Shown piece by piece: positions 17,024 to 26,514 of a stretch of 64,000 bases of DNA. Origin of the DNA: CAVSCR01 sp963726575 (GTDB taxonomy: Bacteria > Actinomycetota > Actinomycetes > JAHEKZ01); contig CAVSCR010000005.1 in the NCBI GenBank assembly GCA_963726575.1, positions 930,001 through 994,000 on the forward strand. Direction: 5' to 3'. The notes below the pieces were generated by a model that worked only from the letters and a program-made list of their open reading frames with translations, did not search any database and was not told the origin of the DNA. The stretch's first letter is position 1. Each line of letters begins with the position of its first letter. A program made the position numbers and the translations under genes.

Positions 17024-17348
17024 CAGCGCCGGCGGGTTGGGCCGGGGCGGACGCCGATGGTGTCGGGACCTGAGACGTGAGCTCGATCGGTGTGCCGCGC
17101 GGTCGCCCGATCAGCCACCACCCCACGGCCAGTAGCACAGCGATACCCACGATGAGGGCCATGCCCCGACCGCTGCCCGTCGGCAACCATCGCGTCGGCT
17201 CCGTCTGCGGGGCGCGCGGTGCCAGCGTCGGCAGCGACGGGTCGGGAAGCGGATCGGCGACCCTCGCACTCGGTGGCAGCTCAGGAGCGAGCAGGGTCGC
17301 GAGTCGACGGCGGGCGCGCTCGGCTCGGCGACTTCGGTTGCTCGGCAC
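17024..17348 (-). pseudogene. comEA: ComEA, N-terminal membrane-anchor fragment (frameshifted)
   Basis: From ATG 17348 this frame encodes a basic cytoplasmic stretch (MPSNRSRRAERARRRL), a transmembrane helix (ALIVGIAVLLAVGWWLIG) and a Ser/Pro/Ala linker, then runs out of frame with respect to the SLBB-HhH half. The expected join lies near 17020-17060, in a G/C-rich stretch (ggcgggttgggccggggcgg). A single inserted or deleted base is the simplest explanation. It could be a real lesion, a sequencing indel or, less likely, programmed frameshifting. Confidence 0.7.
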
Positions 17349-17439
17349 CGCGGCACGTTAGGCGGGCGACGGCGCCTGCCCACTCAGCTTGGCGCGGCAT
17401 GTTGACGCCCGGTCGACCCGGCGGAAGTGGGGATGACGG

Positions 17440-18012
17440 TCAGCCGGAACGGGCACGGTAGCGCCGCACGATGTTGGGCACGTGGCGCAGTTCGACGACA
17501 ACGGCCAGGAACGCGGCCCAGGCCAACTGCCACGCCGACGTGTGGTCGACCAGCGCCACCAGCACGAGCGCCGCGGCTGCGGCCACCGAAGCGCCCGCCA
17601 CCCACCGCGACGCAGCCAGCACCACGGCGAACACGGCCAGGATGATCAGCGCCCACACCGGCTCGACGGCCAGCACGGCGCCGAACGACGTCGCCACCCC
17701 TCGTCCGCCCCGCCCCTTGAGCCAGGGCGACGTCACATGGCCCAGGACGGCGGCCGCGCCGGCGGCCATCGCTGCGTCGAGCGAGATCGGCACGAAGGCG
17801 ATCGCAGGCAGGAACCCCTTCACGACGTCGAGCAGGCCCACCACGACACCGACGCGTCCACCCATGGCCCGCGCGGCATTGGTGGCGCCAGGGTTCCCAG
17901 ACCCGACGTCGCGCAGGTCCAGGCCCCGAGCGCGCGCGATCAGCGAAGCGGGCGAGATCGAGCCCACCAGGTAGCCCACCACGAGCGCCAGGGCAACCCA
18001 GCCGCCGGTCAC
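17440..18012 (-). CDS. plsY: Glycerol-3-phosphate acyltransferase PlsY
   Basis: The 190-residue polytopic protein carries the three PlsY motifs: LVGSISPASLIAR (motif 1), DVGSGNPGATNAAR (motif 2) and KGRGGRGVATSFG (motif 3, normally KGGKGVAT). PlsY acylates glycerol-3-phosphate from acyl phosphate, the first step of phospholipid synthesis. The GTG at 18012 follows AAAGGGA, which fixes the start. The degV stop lies 16 bases upstream, so the two are likely cotranscribed; a DegV fatty-acid-binding protein next to an acyltransferase makes functional sense. Confidence 0.93.
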   Translation of the reverse strand: MTGGWVALALVVGYLVGSISPASLIARARGLDLRDVGSGNPGATNAARAMGGRVGVVVGLLDVVKGFLPAIAFVPISLDAAMAAGAAAVLGHVTSPWLKGRGGRGVATSFGAVLAVEPVWALIILAVFAVVLAASRWVAGASVAAAAALVLVALVDHTSAWQLAWAAFLAVVVELRHVPNIVRRYRARSG

Positions 18013-18028
18013 CGCAGTCCCTTTGCGC

Positions 18029-18871
18029 TCACACTGGAGCGACGACGACGGCGAGCATGCCGGGCCCGACGTGCGCACCGACGACGGCGCCGACTTCGCT
18101 GACCACCAGTTCGCGCAGGTGCGGAATGCGCGGACGCAAGCGAGCCGCGAGCTCCGCGGCGCGCGTCGGGTTGGCGAGATGGTGCACGGCCACGTCGACC
18201 AGTTGATCGGACGCCGCAGCCACCGCGACGTCCTCGAGTCGGGCGAGGGCGCGACTGGTGGTCCGCACCTTCTCCAACGTCTCCACGCGGCCATCCACCA
18301 CGTGCAGCAACGGCTTGACCGACAAGGCCGACCCCACCAGAGCGGCAGCGGCGCCGATACGTCCGCCCCGTCGTAGGTACTCCAGCGTGTCGACGTAGAA
18401 GAACTCGCGGGTGTCGGCTGCGCGTTGGTGTGCCAAACGTGCAACCGTGGCCAGGTCGTCGCCGGCGGCGGCCGCCTCGGCAGCGCTGATCACCGGGAAC
18501 CCCAGTCCCATGCCCACCGACTGGCTGTCCACGACGTCCACCGGCACCGAACACTCCCGCGCTGCGAGGTGCGCCGATTCCAGGGTGCTGCTCAGCGCGG
18601 CGGACAGGTGGACCGAGACGATGCCAGAAGCTCCGGCCGCCGCCAGCTTCTCGTAGGTCTCGTGAAATGCCTGGGGAGACGGACGCGAGGTCGTCACGGG
18701 CTTCCAGGCGCGCAGGGCTTCGGCCACATCAGTCGGCGTGATCGCGTCCTCGTCGTGAGCCTCACCACCGATCACGACCTGCACCGGCACCACGGCGATT
18801 CCATGCGCCGCTGCCACTCCCGGCGGCAGGTACGCCGTCGAGTCGGTGACTACCGCTACGCGATCGGCCAT
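18029..18871 (-). CDS. DegV family fatty-acid-binding protein
   Basis: The 280-residue protein has the DegV opening VAVVTDSTAYLPPGVAAAHGIAVVPVQV and the conserved FYVDTLEYLRRGGRIGAAAALVG, lipid-pocket signatures of the family. In Gram-positive bacteria such proteins (FakB type) deliver fatty acids to a kinase for phosphorylation, feeding PlsX/PlsY. It lies directly upstream of plsY, which supports that reading. The substrate chain length cannot be told. Confidence 0.92.
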   Translation of the reverse strand: MADRVAVVTDSTAYLPPGVAAAHGIAVVPVQVVIGGEAHDEDAITPTDVAEALRAWKPVTTSRPSPQAFHETYEKLAAAGASGIVSVHLSAALSSTLESAHLAARECSVPVDVVDSQSVGMGLGFPVISAAEAAAAGDDLATVARLAHQRAADTREFFYVDTLEYLRRGGRIGAAAALVGSALSVKPLLHVVDGRVETLEKVRTTSRALARLEDVAVAAASDQLVDVAVHHLANPTRAAELAARLRPRIPHLRELVVSEVGAVVGAHVGPGMLAVVVAPV

Positions 18872-18901
18872 GGGTTGCCAGACTACTCACCAGCAGTGAG
18901 G

Positions 18902-21403
18902 TCAGCCCGTGACGATGTTGACCAGCTTCGGCGCACGAACGATCACGGTCCGAACCGACTGGCCGTCCAGGGCGCGCTGCACCGCCGGCGCAGCCAGGGC
19001 CAGCTCGCGCAGCTCGTCCTCACCGATCGCCGGGTCCACCTCGAGCCGTTCGCGCACCTTGCCCTGGATCTGCACGACGCACGTCACCGACGACTGAACG
19101 AGCAGCGCGGGGTCGACCTGCGGCCAACCCGCCACCGCCACGCACGGCTCGTGGCCGAGCCTGGCCCACATGTCCTCGGCCGTGTAGGGCGTGACCAACG
19201 ACAGCATCACGGCGACGGCTTCGGCAGCTTCACGTACAGCCGGATCCGCCGGGCCGCATCCAGAGTCGATCGCCTTGCGCGTTGCGTTGACCAGCTCCAT
19301 CACCTTGGCCACGGCAACGTTGAACCGGAAGTCCTCGACTGCCGCAGCCGCGTCAGCAACGCACCGGTGCGTCACACGTCGCAGCTCCACGTCGCCGTCG
19401 GCCGGGTCGACGCCAACCGGCGACGTCACGTCGTCCGCGAGCCGCCACGCGCGGGCCAGGAACCTGCGCGAGCCGGCCGGCGACAGGTCGGCCCAGTCGA
19501 TGTCGTCCTCGGGCGGTCCGGCGAACACCATGGTGAGCCGCACCGCGTCGACTCCGTTGGTGGCCAGCTCGTCGGTCAGCCGCACCAGGTTGCCGCGCGA
19601 CTTGCTCATCGCTGATCCGTTCATGACCACCATGCCCTGGTTCAGCAGGCGGGCGAACGGCTCCTCGAAGTCGAGCATGCCCAGATCGGACAGCACCATC
19701 GTGAAGAACCGCGCATAGAGCAGGTGAAGGATCGCGTGCGTCACGCCTCCGATGTACTGCCACACCGGAGCCCACTCGCGCACCTGCTCGGCATCGAAAG
19801 GTGCCGAATCCAGATGTGGGTCCAGGAAGCGCAGGAAGTACCACGACGAGTCGACGAACGTGTCCATCGTGTCGCTGTCGCGCTTGGCCGGGCCGCTGCA
19901 GCGCGGGCACGGCACGTTCACCCAGTCAGAAGCAGCGGCCAGCGGTGACTGACCTTTGGGAGCCAGGTCGAGCCCCTCGGTCGACGGCAGCAGAATCGGC
20001 AGCTGCTCGTCGGGCACCGGAACCTCGCCGCATGACGGGCAGTGGATGATCGGGATGGGCGTGCCCCAGAAGCGCTGACGCGAGATCAGCCAGTCACGCA
20101 GCCGGTAGTTCACCGCAGTCCGGCCGGTTCCCTGGGCCGCCAGGTGCGCGATCATCGCCTCGATCGCCTCGGCCTTGCCCAGCCCGTCGAGGGGGCCGGA
20201 GTTGACCAGCTGGCCATCGCCGTTGGTGGCGACTCCGGTGACGGCCGGGTCGTCGTCGCCGGTGTCCACGACGATCCGCACCGGCAGGTCAAAGGCGCGG
20301 GCAAAGTCCAGGTCGCGCTGGTCGTGGGCTGGGACAGCCATGATGGCGCCGTGCCCGTAGTCGGCCAGCACGTAGTCGGAGGCGTAGATCGGCAACCGTT
20401 CGCCGTTGGCGGGGTTGACGGCGTACCGCTCCAGGAAGACTCCGGTCTTGGGTCGGTCGCTGGACAGTCGATCGATCTCCGACGTGCGCAGTACCTCGTC
20501 GACGTAGGCGGCGAACTGCTCCTGCACCTGCGGCGACGCCATCCCGGCCAGCTCGGCCGCCAGGTCCGAGTCGGCTGCGACGACGAAGAAGGTGGCGCCA
20601 TACAGGGTGTCGGGTCGCGTGGTGTAGACGGTGACCGGCTCGTCGCGCCCCTCGATCACGAAGGTCAGGTCCGCGCCGGTGCTGCGCCCGATCCAGTTGC
20701 GCTGCATCGTCAGCACCTTGTCCGGCCAGTGCCCGGACAGCTCGTCCATGCCGGCCAGCAAGCGGTCGGCGTACTCGGTGATCCGGAAGTACCACTGCGT
20801 CAGCTTCTTCTTGGTGACCGGTGTGTCGCACCGTTCGCACAGCCCGTTGACCACCTGTTCGTTGGCCAGCACCGTCTGGTCTTTGGGGCACCAGTTGACC
20901 TGCGACGGCTTGCGGTAGGCGAGCCCGCGCTCGTAGAAGCGCAAGAAGAACCACTGGTTCCAGCGGTAGAACTCCGGGTCACACGTATTGAGGACGCGGT
21001 CCCAGTCGAAGCTGCAGGCGTAACGCCGCATCGACGCGCGCTGCTGGGCGATGTTGTCGTAGGTCCACTCGCGCGGGTCGGCGCCCCGCTGAATGGCCGC
21101 GTTCTCGGCGTTGAGGCCGAATGCGTCCCAGCCGATCGGGTGCAGCACGTTGAAGCCTCGTTGCGCCCAGTAGCGAGCGACGACGTCTCCGAGGGCGTAC
21201 GCCTCGGCATGGCCCATGTGGAGGTCGCCGGAGGGGTACGGGAACATGTCGAGGATGTACTTCTTAGGACGAGGGTCGTCGAGACGTCCGGAGCGGAACG
21301 GCGCGAGCTCGTCCCACACCGGCAGCCATCGCTCCTGGATGGCCGCGAAGTCGTAGGACTCACGCTCGTCGGAGTCCTCGGTGCTGGCCGTGGTCTGCGT
21401 CAT
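18902..21403 (-). CDS. leuS: Leucyl-tRNA synthetase
   Basis: The 833-residue protein has the class I signature MFPYPSGDLHMGHAEAYALG (HMGH motif) and the KMSKS variant SAMSKSRGN, with the CP1 editing domain (TTRPDTLYGATFFVVAADSD) between them and a ZN-1 type cysteine cluster (LCERCDTP). It charges tRNA-Leu. The ATG at 21403 follows GAGGAAG. The 130 bases upstream hold a leader peptide with three consecutive Leu codons and a terminator hairpin, so expression is probably controlled by leucine attenuation. Confidence 0.97.
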   Translation of the reverse strand: MTQTTASTEDSDERESYDFAAIQERWLPVWDELAPFRSGRLDDPRPKKYILDMFPYPSGDLHMGHAEAYALGDVVARYWAQRGFNVLHPIGWDAFGLNAENAAIQRGADPREWTYDNIAQQRASMRRYACSFDWDRVLNTCDPEFYRWNQWFFLRFYERGLAYRKPSQVNWCPKDQTVLANEQVVNGLCERCDTPVTKKKLTQWYFRITEYADRLLAGMDELSGHWPDKVLTMQRNWIGRSTGADLTFVIEGRDEPVTVYTTRPDTLYGATFFVVAADSDLAAELAGMASPQVQEQFAAYVDEVLRTSEIDRLSSDRPKTGVFLERYAVNPANGERLPIYASDYVLADYGHGAIMAVPAHDQRDLDFARAFDLPVRIVVDTGDDDPAVTGVATNGDGQLVNSGPLDGLGKAEAIEAMIAHLAAQGTGRTAVNYRLRDWLISRQRFWGTPIPIIHCPSCGEVPVPDEQLPILLPSTEGLDLAPKGQSPLAAASDWVNVPCPRCSGPAKRDSDTMDTFVDSSWYFLRFLDPHLDSAPFDAEQVREWAPVWQYIGGVTHAILHLLYARFFTMVLSDLGMLDFEEPFARLLNQGMVVMNGSAMSKSRGNLVRLTDELATNGVDAVRLTMVFAGPPEDDIDWADLSPAGSRRFLARAWRLADDVTSPVGVDPADGDVELRRVTHRCVADAAAAVEDFRFNVAVAKVMELVNATRKAIDSGCGPADPAVREAAEAVAVMLSLVTPYTAEDMWARLGHEPCVAVAGWPQVDPALLVQSSVTCVVQIQGKVRERLEVDPAIGEDELRELALAAPAVQRALDGQSVRTVIVRAPKLVNIVTG

Positions 21404-21433
21404 GGTCTTCCTCGCTGGTGGGTCCGGACATGG

Positions 21434-21458
21434 AAAAGCCCCTCACGCAAGGAGGGGC
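21434..21458 (-). terminator. leuS attenuator terminator hairpin
   Basis: In the leuS transcript GCCCCTC and GAGGGGC form a perfect 7-bp stem with a 7-base loop, followed at once by UUUU (AAAA at 21434-21437 on the plus strand). This is a compact intrinsic terminator about 30 bases before leuS. Its place downstream of a Leu-codon leader makes it the conditional stop. Confidence 0.7.
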
Positions 21459-21492
21459 GGCCGCGTCGCAAGAGGCTCAGATCGACGCGGCC
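21459..21492 (-). promoter_or_regulatory. leuS leader pause/alternative hairpin
   Basis: GGCCGCGTCG (21459-21468) and CGACGCGGCC (21483-21492) form a perfect 10-bp stem. The leader-peptide stop codon sits in its loop. It abuts the terminator arm, so the two structures are arranged as in classical attenuators. Which pairing is the anti-terminator needs a folding calculation. Confidence 0.6.
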
Positions 21493-21518
21493 CTGGTAAG
21501 GAGCAGCCGGACTCGCAT
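21477..21518 (-). CDS. leuS leader peptide (Leu-codon stalling peptide)
   Basis: A 13-codon frame encodes MRVRLLLTRAASI with three adjacent leucine codons (CTG CTC CTT) and ends in TGA inside the loop of the following hairpin. It begins 115 bases upstream of leuS. Scarcity of charged tRNA-Leu would stall a ribosome on the Leu run and change the downstream folding, permitting leuS transcription. No strong ribosome binding site is obvious in front of it (a G-rich AAGGG-like stretch is missing), so initiation may be leaderless. Confidence 0.6.
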   Translation of the reverse strand: MRVRLLLTRAASI

Positions 21519-21674
21519 GGCGCAAGGGTAGCGCATTGCCGCCCGCCGGCGGCTCACGCGACGCTGACCGCGCTCCTGCGGTATCACGTGCACGAACGGA
21601 CCAGCGGGCATCGTCGGCCTCAACGGCATCGGCGCCACGACGGGTGCTGCCATATGCCGTGCCGCCGGAGCCGG

Positions 21675-24600
21675 TCAGCGCGTGACGGTCAGCTGCGCAT
21701 CCATCGTGAGGTCGCCGGCTGCTCCGCTGGCCTTCTGGTGGACCTCGATCGCCACGATGTTGCTCCCGACGTTCAACGCGCCCGGCGGCAGGGAGACCGA
21801 GACCGGCGTGGTCTCTGCGGCGCCGTCAACCGAGGCGCTCGCCTTCTTGGTGAAGGTGACGGTCCCGGTCGGCATGTTCGATCGGGCCACCTCGACCCCG
21901 TTGATGTAGATCACTGCGCCGTCGTCCCGCAGCAGCGAGAGGTCCAGCGCCAGGACGGGGTTGCCCGCCGTGAGGTTCACGGTGGTCCGGAAGTAGTACG
22001 TCACCCGGTTCGTCGTGCTCGGGATCGTGGTGTGGTTTCCATTCTTGAATCCCAGGTCACCGGTCCCACTGGGCCACGTGCTGTCGTTGAATCCGCTGGC
22101 CTGCCACGCCGTGCCCTGGTCCGGACCGGTCGCGAGGTACTTCCAGCTGGCACCGAACGGCAGGACCACCGTCTCGGTGGGACCGCCACCGCCACCGGTG
22201 TTGAGCCCGTCCGGGGTGCCGGCGTTGGCGCTGGCGTGCCAGTTCTGCGCCAAGGAGTTGTCCAACGACGGACTGTTGAGCTCCAGCGACGGGCCGGTGC
22301 CCGCGGCCTCGACCGGCCACGGATCGGTGGGCAGGTAGCTCACCGCGTCGACGGTCCGGGTGCCATCCATCAGCGCCAGGTCGTCGCCGGAGTTGTCCAG
22401 CTTGCCACCGTACTGACCGATCACGTAGAGACCCGAGCCGTACGCCGCGCGGAAGGCCACGTCGTCCCTGACCACCACGCCGTAGGCGCTGGGGAAGGAG
22501 GACCGTACCCGGCGGGATCACGTAGTCGCCCAGCCCGGTGAACAGCCAGTTCGACAGGTCCACGGACTCGGTCGACGACGGGTTGTACAGCTCGACGTAC
22601 TCGGCATCGCTATCGGGAGTCGGGTCGTACTGGATCTCGTTGATGACGATGTCCGGGTTCGGGGACTGAGACGGCGGGATCTCGGACGCACTGGTGTGCG
22701 CCGCGATCTGGCTCCGCCGTTCCTGGATGGCGTTGACCAGCTTGGCGCGCGCCGTGGCCAGAGTCGGGCCGCCCCACTTCGCCCTGTCGAGTGCGACATC
22801 GCCGCCGCAGCAGGTCGTCCACGCGTCGAACTGGTCGATCAGGCCGTTGCCGGTGAGGAACTCGTCCGCCAGCGTCCGCAGGTGGCGGAAGTGCATCGCC
22901 TTGAACGCCGGGATGGCGAACAGCGACTTGTAGAGCTTGTTGAAACCCGTGTCTGGTGTGACGAAGTCACCCTTGGGGTCGGTGGCGTTGTTGAAGATGC
23001 CGTCGAGGTCCCAGGACAGGATCTGCCATCGGCCGGACCCGTCGGTGTCCCGCACGAGATAGAAGTTCTTGCCGCCGGAGTCCCAGTGCCGCATGACCAC
23101 GGTCAGCGCCGTGTAGCTGGCCATCTCGGACAGGTCGAGGTTGTCGTACATCCACCTCGTCTTGGCCGGGGAGTCGGGCGACGACAGCATCTGGGTGAGC
23201 TGCCAGATGTCGGTGAAGTCGGTGTCATCGGGGTTCTTCTTCTCGATGTCGCCCGACGCGGCGAGCGCCTCCGGGGTCGAGTAGGTACGAAGCCCGCCGG
23301 CCTGCACCTTGTACATGGCCCAGTCGCTGTAGCCATGGTGGTTGCGCCACTGGTTGTCGAGCTTCTCGACGATCGAGAAGACGCCGTGGAACACGTCGTT
23401 CCGGTCGACCCGGACCATCTGGTAGCTCTGGGTCGGGACACCGGAGTCGCCGATGATCTTCCAGCCGAGTCCCGGCACCGGCACGCTGTCGTTGTTCAGC
23501 GCGAACTCGTCCACGGGGTAGGCGAATGCCGGGCCCATGTCCATCAGGTGACCACTGGGCAGCTCGACGTCCCACTTGGCCTTCGGGTCGGTGCAGCTGC
23601 TCTGGCCCTTGGTCCGGAACGCGGCGTTGTCGATGAACTGCCCGTTGTAGTAGATCGCGGCCGGTGCGGTGACGTCGTCGCAGCGGTGGTTGAGGTTGAG
23701 GTTGTTGTAGTCGGCGTCGGTCATGAACCACTGGAACAGCGGGTACTTCGCGGTGTTCGCCGGGTCGTTGACGACCGTGCCGAGGTACGGCGATGAGTCG
23801 CCTGTGACCGGCAAATTCGCAGTCTGCGAGCCTTCCGACGCCGCGATCTTGTAGCGCACCATCTGGCCGGCGGGCGCACCCGGCACGGTGGCTGTGAACG
23901 TGCCGTCGTTCGCACCGCCGGCGCTGCCTGCGTCGTCGGCCATCGGGATGGTCACGTCGTTGCCGTACTGAATCTTGTAGGTCAGCGTGGCGCTGGCGCC
24001 CGGGTCGATGGTGGCGTTGACCGTGAACGGGGTGTTCGGCGCCGGGTTGACCGGCGCGGTGCCCGCGTTCGTGATGGTCATCGGCGGCACGGTCTCCACG
24101 CTGTTGACCGCCTTCGGGGTGCCGTAGGGCACCGTCGAGGCGGCCCAGTTGGCGGCCACGCTGTTATCCGCAGTGAGGCTGGTGAGCTCCAGCGACGGCC
24201 CGGGTGCGATGCCGTCCGGCGTGAGCGGCCACGGCACGGCGTCGTCGTACGTCAGGTCGTCGACCACCGTGGCACTGGCGTTGACCAGAGTGATCTGCTC
24301 GCCGCCGTTGGACAGCGCGGTCGGGTTGGTCCCGTTGATTCCGCCGACGCCGTAGGAGAAGTCGGCCGGGAAGCCGTAGTGCGTCTGGAACAACACGGGG
24401 TCGCCGGTGCCGACGATGCGGGCGTGGGCCGGGATCACGGTGCCGGACGGGAACTTGCCGTCCACAGTGTTGAGCGTGATGCCGGCGGCGAAGCCCCAAC
24501 CGGAGATGTCAACGGCTGCGCTGCCACTGTTGGCCAGCTCGATGAACTCCGTGGTGTCCGGGTCCGGAGCGTGATACATGATCTCGGAGATCACGATGTC

Positions 24601-24705
24601 GGAGTCTGCCGCCTGGGCCGACTGAGGCAAAGCAGTCAGAAACGCGGCTGCGCCCATTGTGAGGGCGGCGACTACTGCAGTCTTCCGGTAGGACCGATTC
24701 GTCAT
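21675..24705 (-). pseudogene. Secreted lamin-tail/CotH-kinase protein, single frameshift
   Basis: From ATG 24705 the protein has a signal peptide ending QSAQA, a lamin-tail domain (IVISEIMYHAPDPDTTEFIELANSG), a linker domain, a CotH-like kinase domain (roughly residues 330-640; SGHLMDMGPAFAYPVDEFAL and ILSWDLDGIFNNATDP), and a second lamin-tail domain (IVINEIQYDPTPDSDAEYVEL). Near 22495-22505 the frame breaks in tcctccttcccc; the next frame continues exactly with PSAYGVVVRDDVAF and then a ~250-residue C-terminal beta-sandwich (SWKYLATGPDQGTAWQ) to the stop at 21675. Joined, the protein would be about 1010 residues. CotH domains phosphorylate exported proteins. Either a pseudogene or an assembly indel. 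Confidence 0.8.
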
Positions 24706-25215
24706 GACCAGCCTGCCTCTCAGAGGGTGGCCGTCGCGGCCCATTCTGGACCCGCGGAGCCCCGCGTCGAGGCGTATCCAAACAATTGACAAATGCTGCA
24801 GGGAGTAGCCATATCAATGCAGACAGCAATCATTGTTTGAGCCATTAATCTTACCCGGGTGGGACCCCGCGTGTCGGGGGTTCAGCGGATCGTCGGTGGT
24901 TTCCCATCGGCTACAGCAGTGACGCATCGGGGACCAGCTGCCCACTCGCGGGAGCCGCACCGTATGGGCCATATGTGATGAACACGTAATTGCGCAGAAC
25001 GAATTCGCCGGAGACATCGGAATGAGTAATGGAGTCGGAATAGGCATGTGCACTTGTGTTTCCACCAACTGCATCCCCGACCGGTGTGGAGGATGCAGGT
25101 GCCCAGCCACGTGATTGGCGTAGGGCACAGTCCAACAGTTCAGCCGACCGAACATGCCTGCGAGCAACCATTCGACGTCGGCGCCCCATTGCCAGACCGA
25201 TGTCGAATCGTGGGG
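24706..25215. other. ~510-nt relatively AT-rich gap, possible gene remnant
   Basis: No complete gene is supported. On the minus strand the frame ending at 24911-24913 reads VSGEFVLRNYVFITYGPYG...LVPDASLL, which looks like the C-terminus of an exported protein with no visible N-terminus. The CotH promoter probably lies within 24706-24860. No riboswitch signature was recognised. Confidence 0.4.
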
Positions 25216-26373
25216 CTAGATGGCTTCGGTCTCCGTACTCGCGGCGGCCGCTCGTCCGCCGAAGGGAGAGCGACGCGGACCGCCGCGACGAAGTGCGCGA
25301 CGCAGGTACATCTCCTGGTCGGCCTTGCCGAGCAGCGTGTCGAGGTTGCCGGTGTCCCAGGGCGCGAGCATCGCGCCACCGGCACAGACCTTGGGTGACC
25401 ACACCAGGTCGTCGACGGGCGGGTTGAGCAGCACCCGCTCGCGGACCCGCCGCTCCAGCTCCATCGGCGCCATTCCGGCGCCTGGGCCCACCACGCAGAA
25501 CTCGTCGCCGCCCCACCTCGCCACGACGTCAGTAGCGCGGGTGACCGAGCGGAGGGCGTCGGCGACAGCCACGACGACCTCGTCGCCGGCGTCGCGGCCC
25601 TCCACCTCGTTGACGTGGCGCAGCTGGTCGATGTCGACGAACACGCAGTGGACGGCGTCACCTTGACGACGCGCGGACTCCACGATCTGACCGCCCATCA
25701 TCGCCAGGCCACGACGGTTGACCAGACCCGTCAGGGGGTCTCGGACCGACGCCTGGTCGGCGCTGTCCTCGGCCTGCGAGAGCGCGTCGACGGTGCGCCG
25801 ACGACCGAGCACCGTGGCCACCGCGACACCGGTGACCATCACCATCGCCAGCACCCACGGTCCGCACTGAGCTGCCAGCTGGGCTGCGGCCAACGTCGCC
25901 AGCCAGCTGACCCAGATCGTGTAGAGGAGTGCGACCAGCCATCGGGTGGCCAGGACCGTGGTGCCGATCACGCCGACCACCACGACCAGCACCAGTGACG
26001 CGGTGATGTCGCGGCTGACGAACAGGGCCACCAGCCCGAACACGGCTTCGAGAAGGAGCGCACCGGCCACCCATGCCTGGGCGTGGGCGATGCTGCGTCG
26101 CGACCGCCAGACGATGAGGGTGAGACCGACGAGGACGGCGCACACGACGGCGGCCGACAGCCCGAGCACGACGCTGGCTTCGTCGAACGCCGCGTCGGTG
26201 GCCGGTGGGGCTCCGATGCTCGCCCCGAGGACCGGGGCCAGCAGCAGATAGGCGGCGAAGATCGCGCTGAATGCGGCCAGCCCACAGAACGCGGGGACCA
26301 AGGTCGCCCGCGCCGCGGAGTCGTAGCGAGCGTCCAGGTCTGCGCTTCGCACGAGGTGGATGTCGTCAGTCAT
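25216..26373 (-). CDS. Membrane diguanylate cyclase (GGDEF)
   Basis: The 385-residue protein has about six transmembrane helices in its first ~200 residues and a C-terminal GGDEF domain. The active-site motif RWGGDEF is intact, and an RATD inhibitory I-site lies exactly five residues before GGDEF, so product feedback inhibition is expected. The domain opens DPLTGLVNRRGLAMM. It makes cyclic di-GMP from GTP. There is no EAL domain in the protein and no other c-di-GMP gene in the window. The ATG at 26373 is chosen because upstream codons lack a consistent start context. Confidence 0.9.
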   Translation of the reverse strand: MTDDIHLVRSADLDARYDSAARATLVPAFCGLAAFSAIFAAYLLLAPVLGASIGAPPATDAAFDEASVVLGLSAAVVCAVLVGLTLIVWRSRRSIAHAQAWVAGALLLEAVFGLVALFVSRDITASLVLVVVVGVIGTTVLATRWLVALLYTIWVSWLATLAAAQLAAQCGPWVLAMVMVTGVAVATVLGRRRTVDALSQAEDSADQASVRDPLTGLVNRRGLAMMGGQIVESARRQGDAVHCVFVDIDQLRHVNEVEGRDAGDEVVVAVADALRSVTRATDVVARWGGDEFCVVGPGAGMAPMELERRVRERVLLNPPVDDLVWSPKVCAGGAMLAPWDTGNLDTLLGKADQEMYLRRALRRGGPRRSPFGGRAAAASTETEAI

Positions 26374-26514
26374 CGAGGTCACCTTGACCGACCGTGTCGG
26401 CCGCTGCGGGCGGATCACCAGATCGATGGTCAAATTGCGGCCAAGCGGGTGACCGGAATCCGTGCGTGGACACGCACGGTCACTGACCCGACACGGACGT
26501 GTCAAGATCCCCGC

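Noticed and set aside
21404..21530. T-box riboswitch for leuS
   Set aside because: The T-box core sequence (AGGGTGG-type bulge) is absent; a Leu-codon leader peptide and attenuator explain the region.
24911..25140. Minus-strand frame ending ...ASGQLVPDASLL as an intact gene
   Set aside because: There is no start codon with ribosome binding site and no recognisable N-terminal domain; it is at best a remnant.
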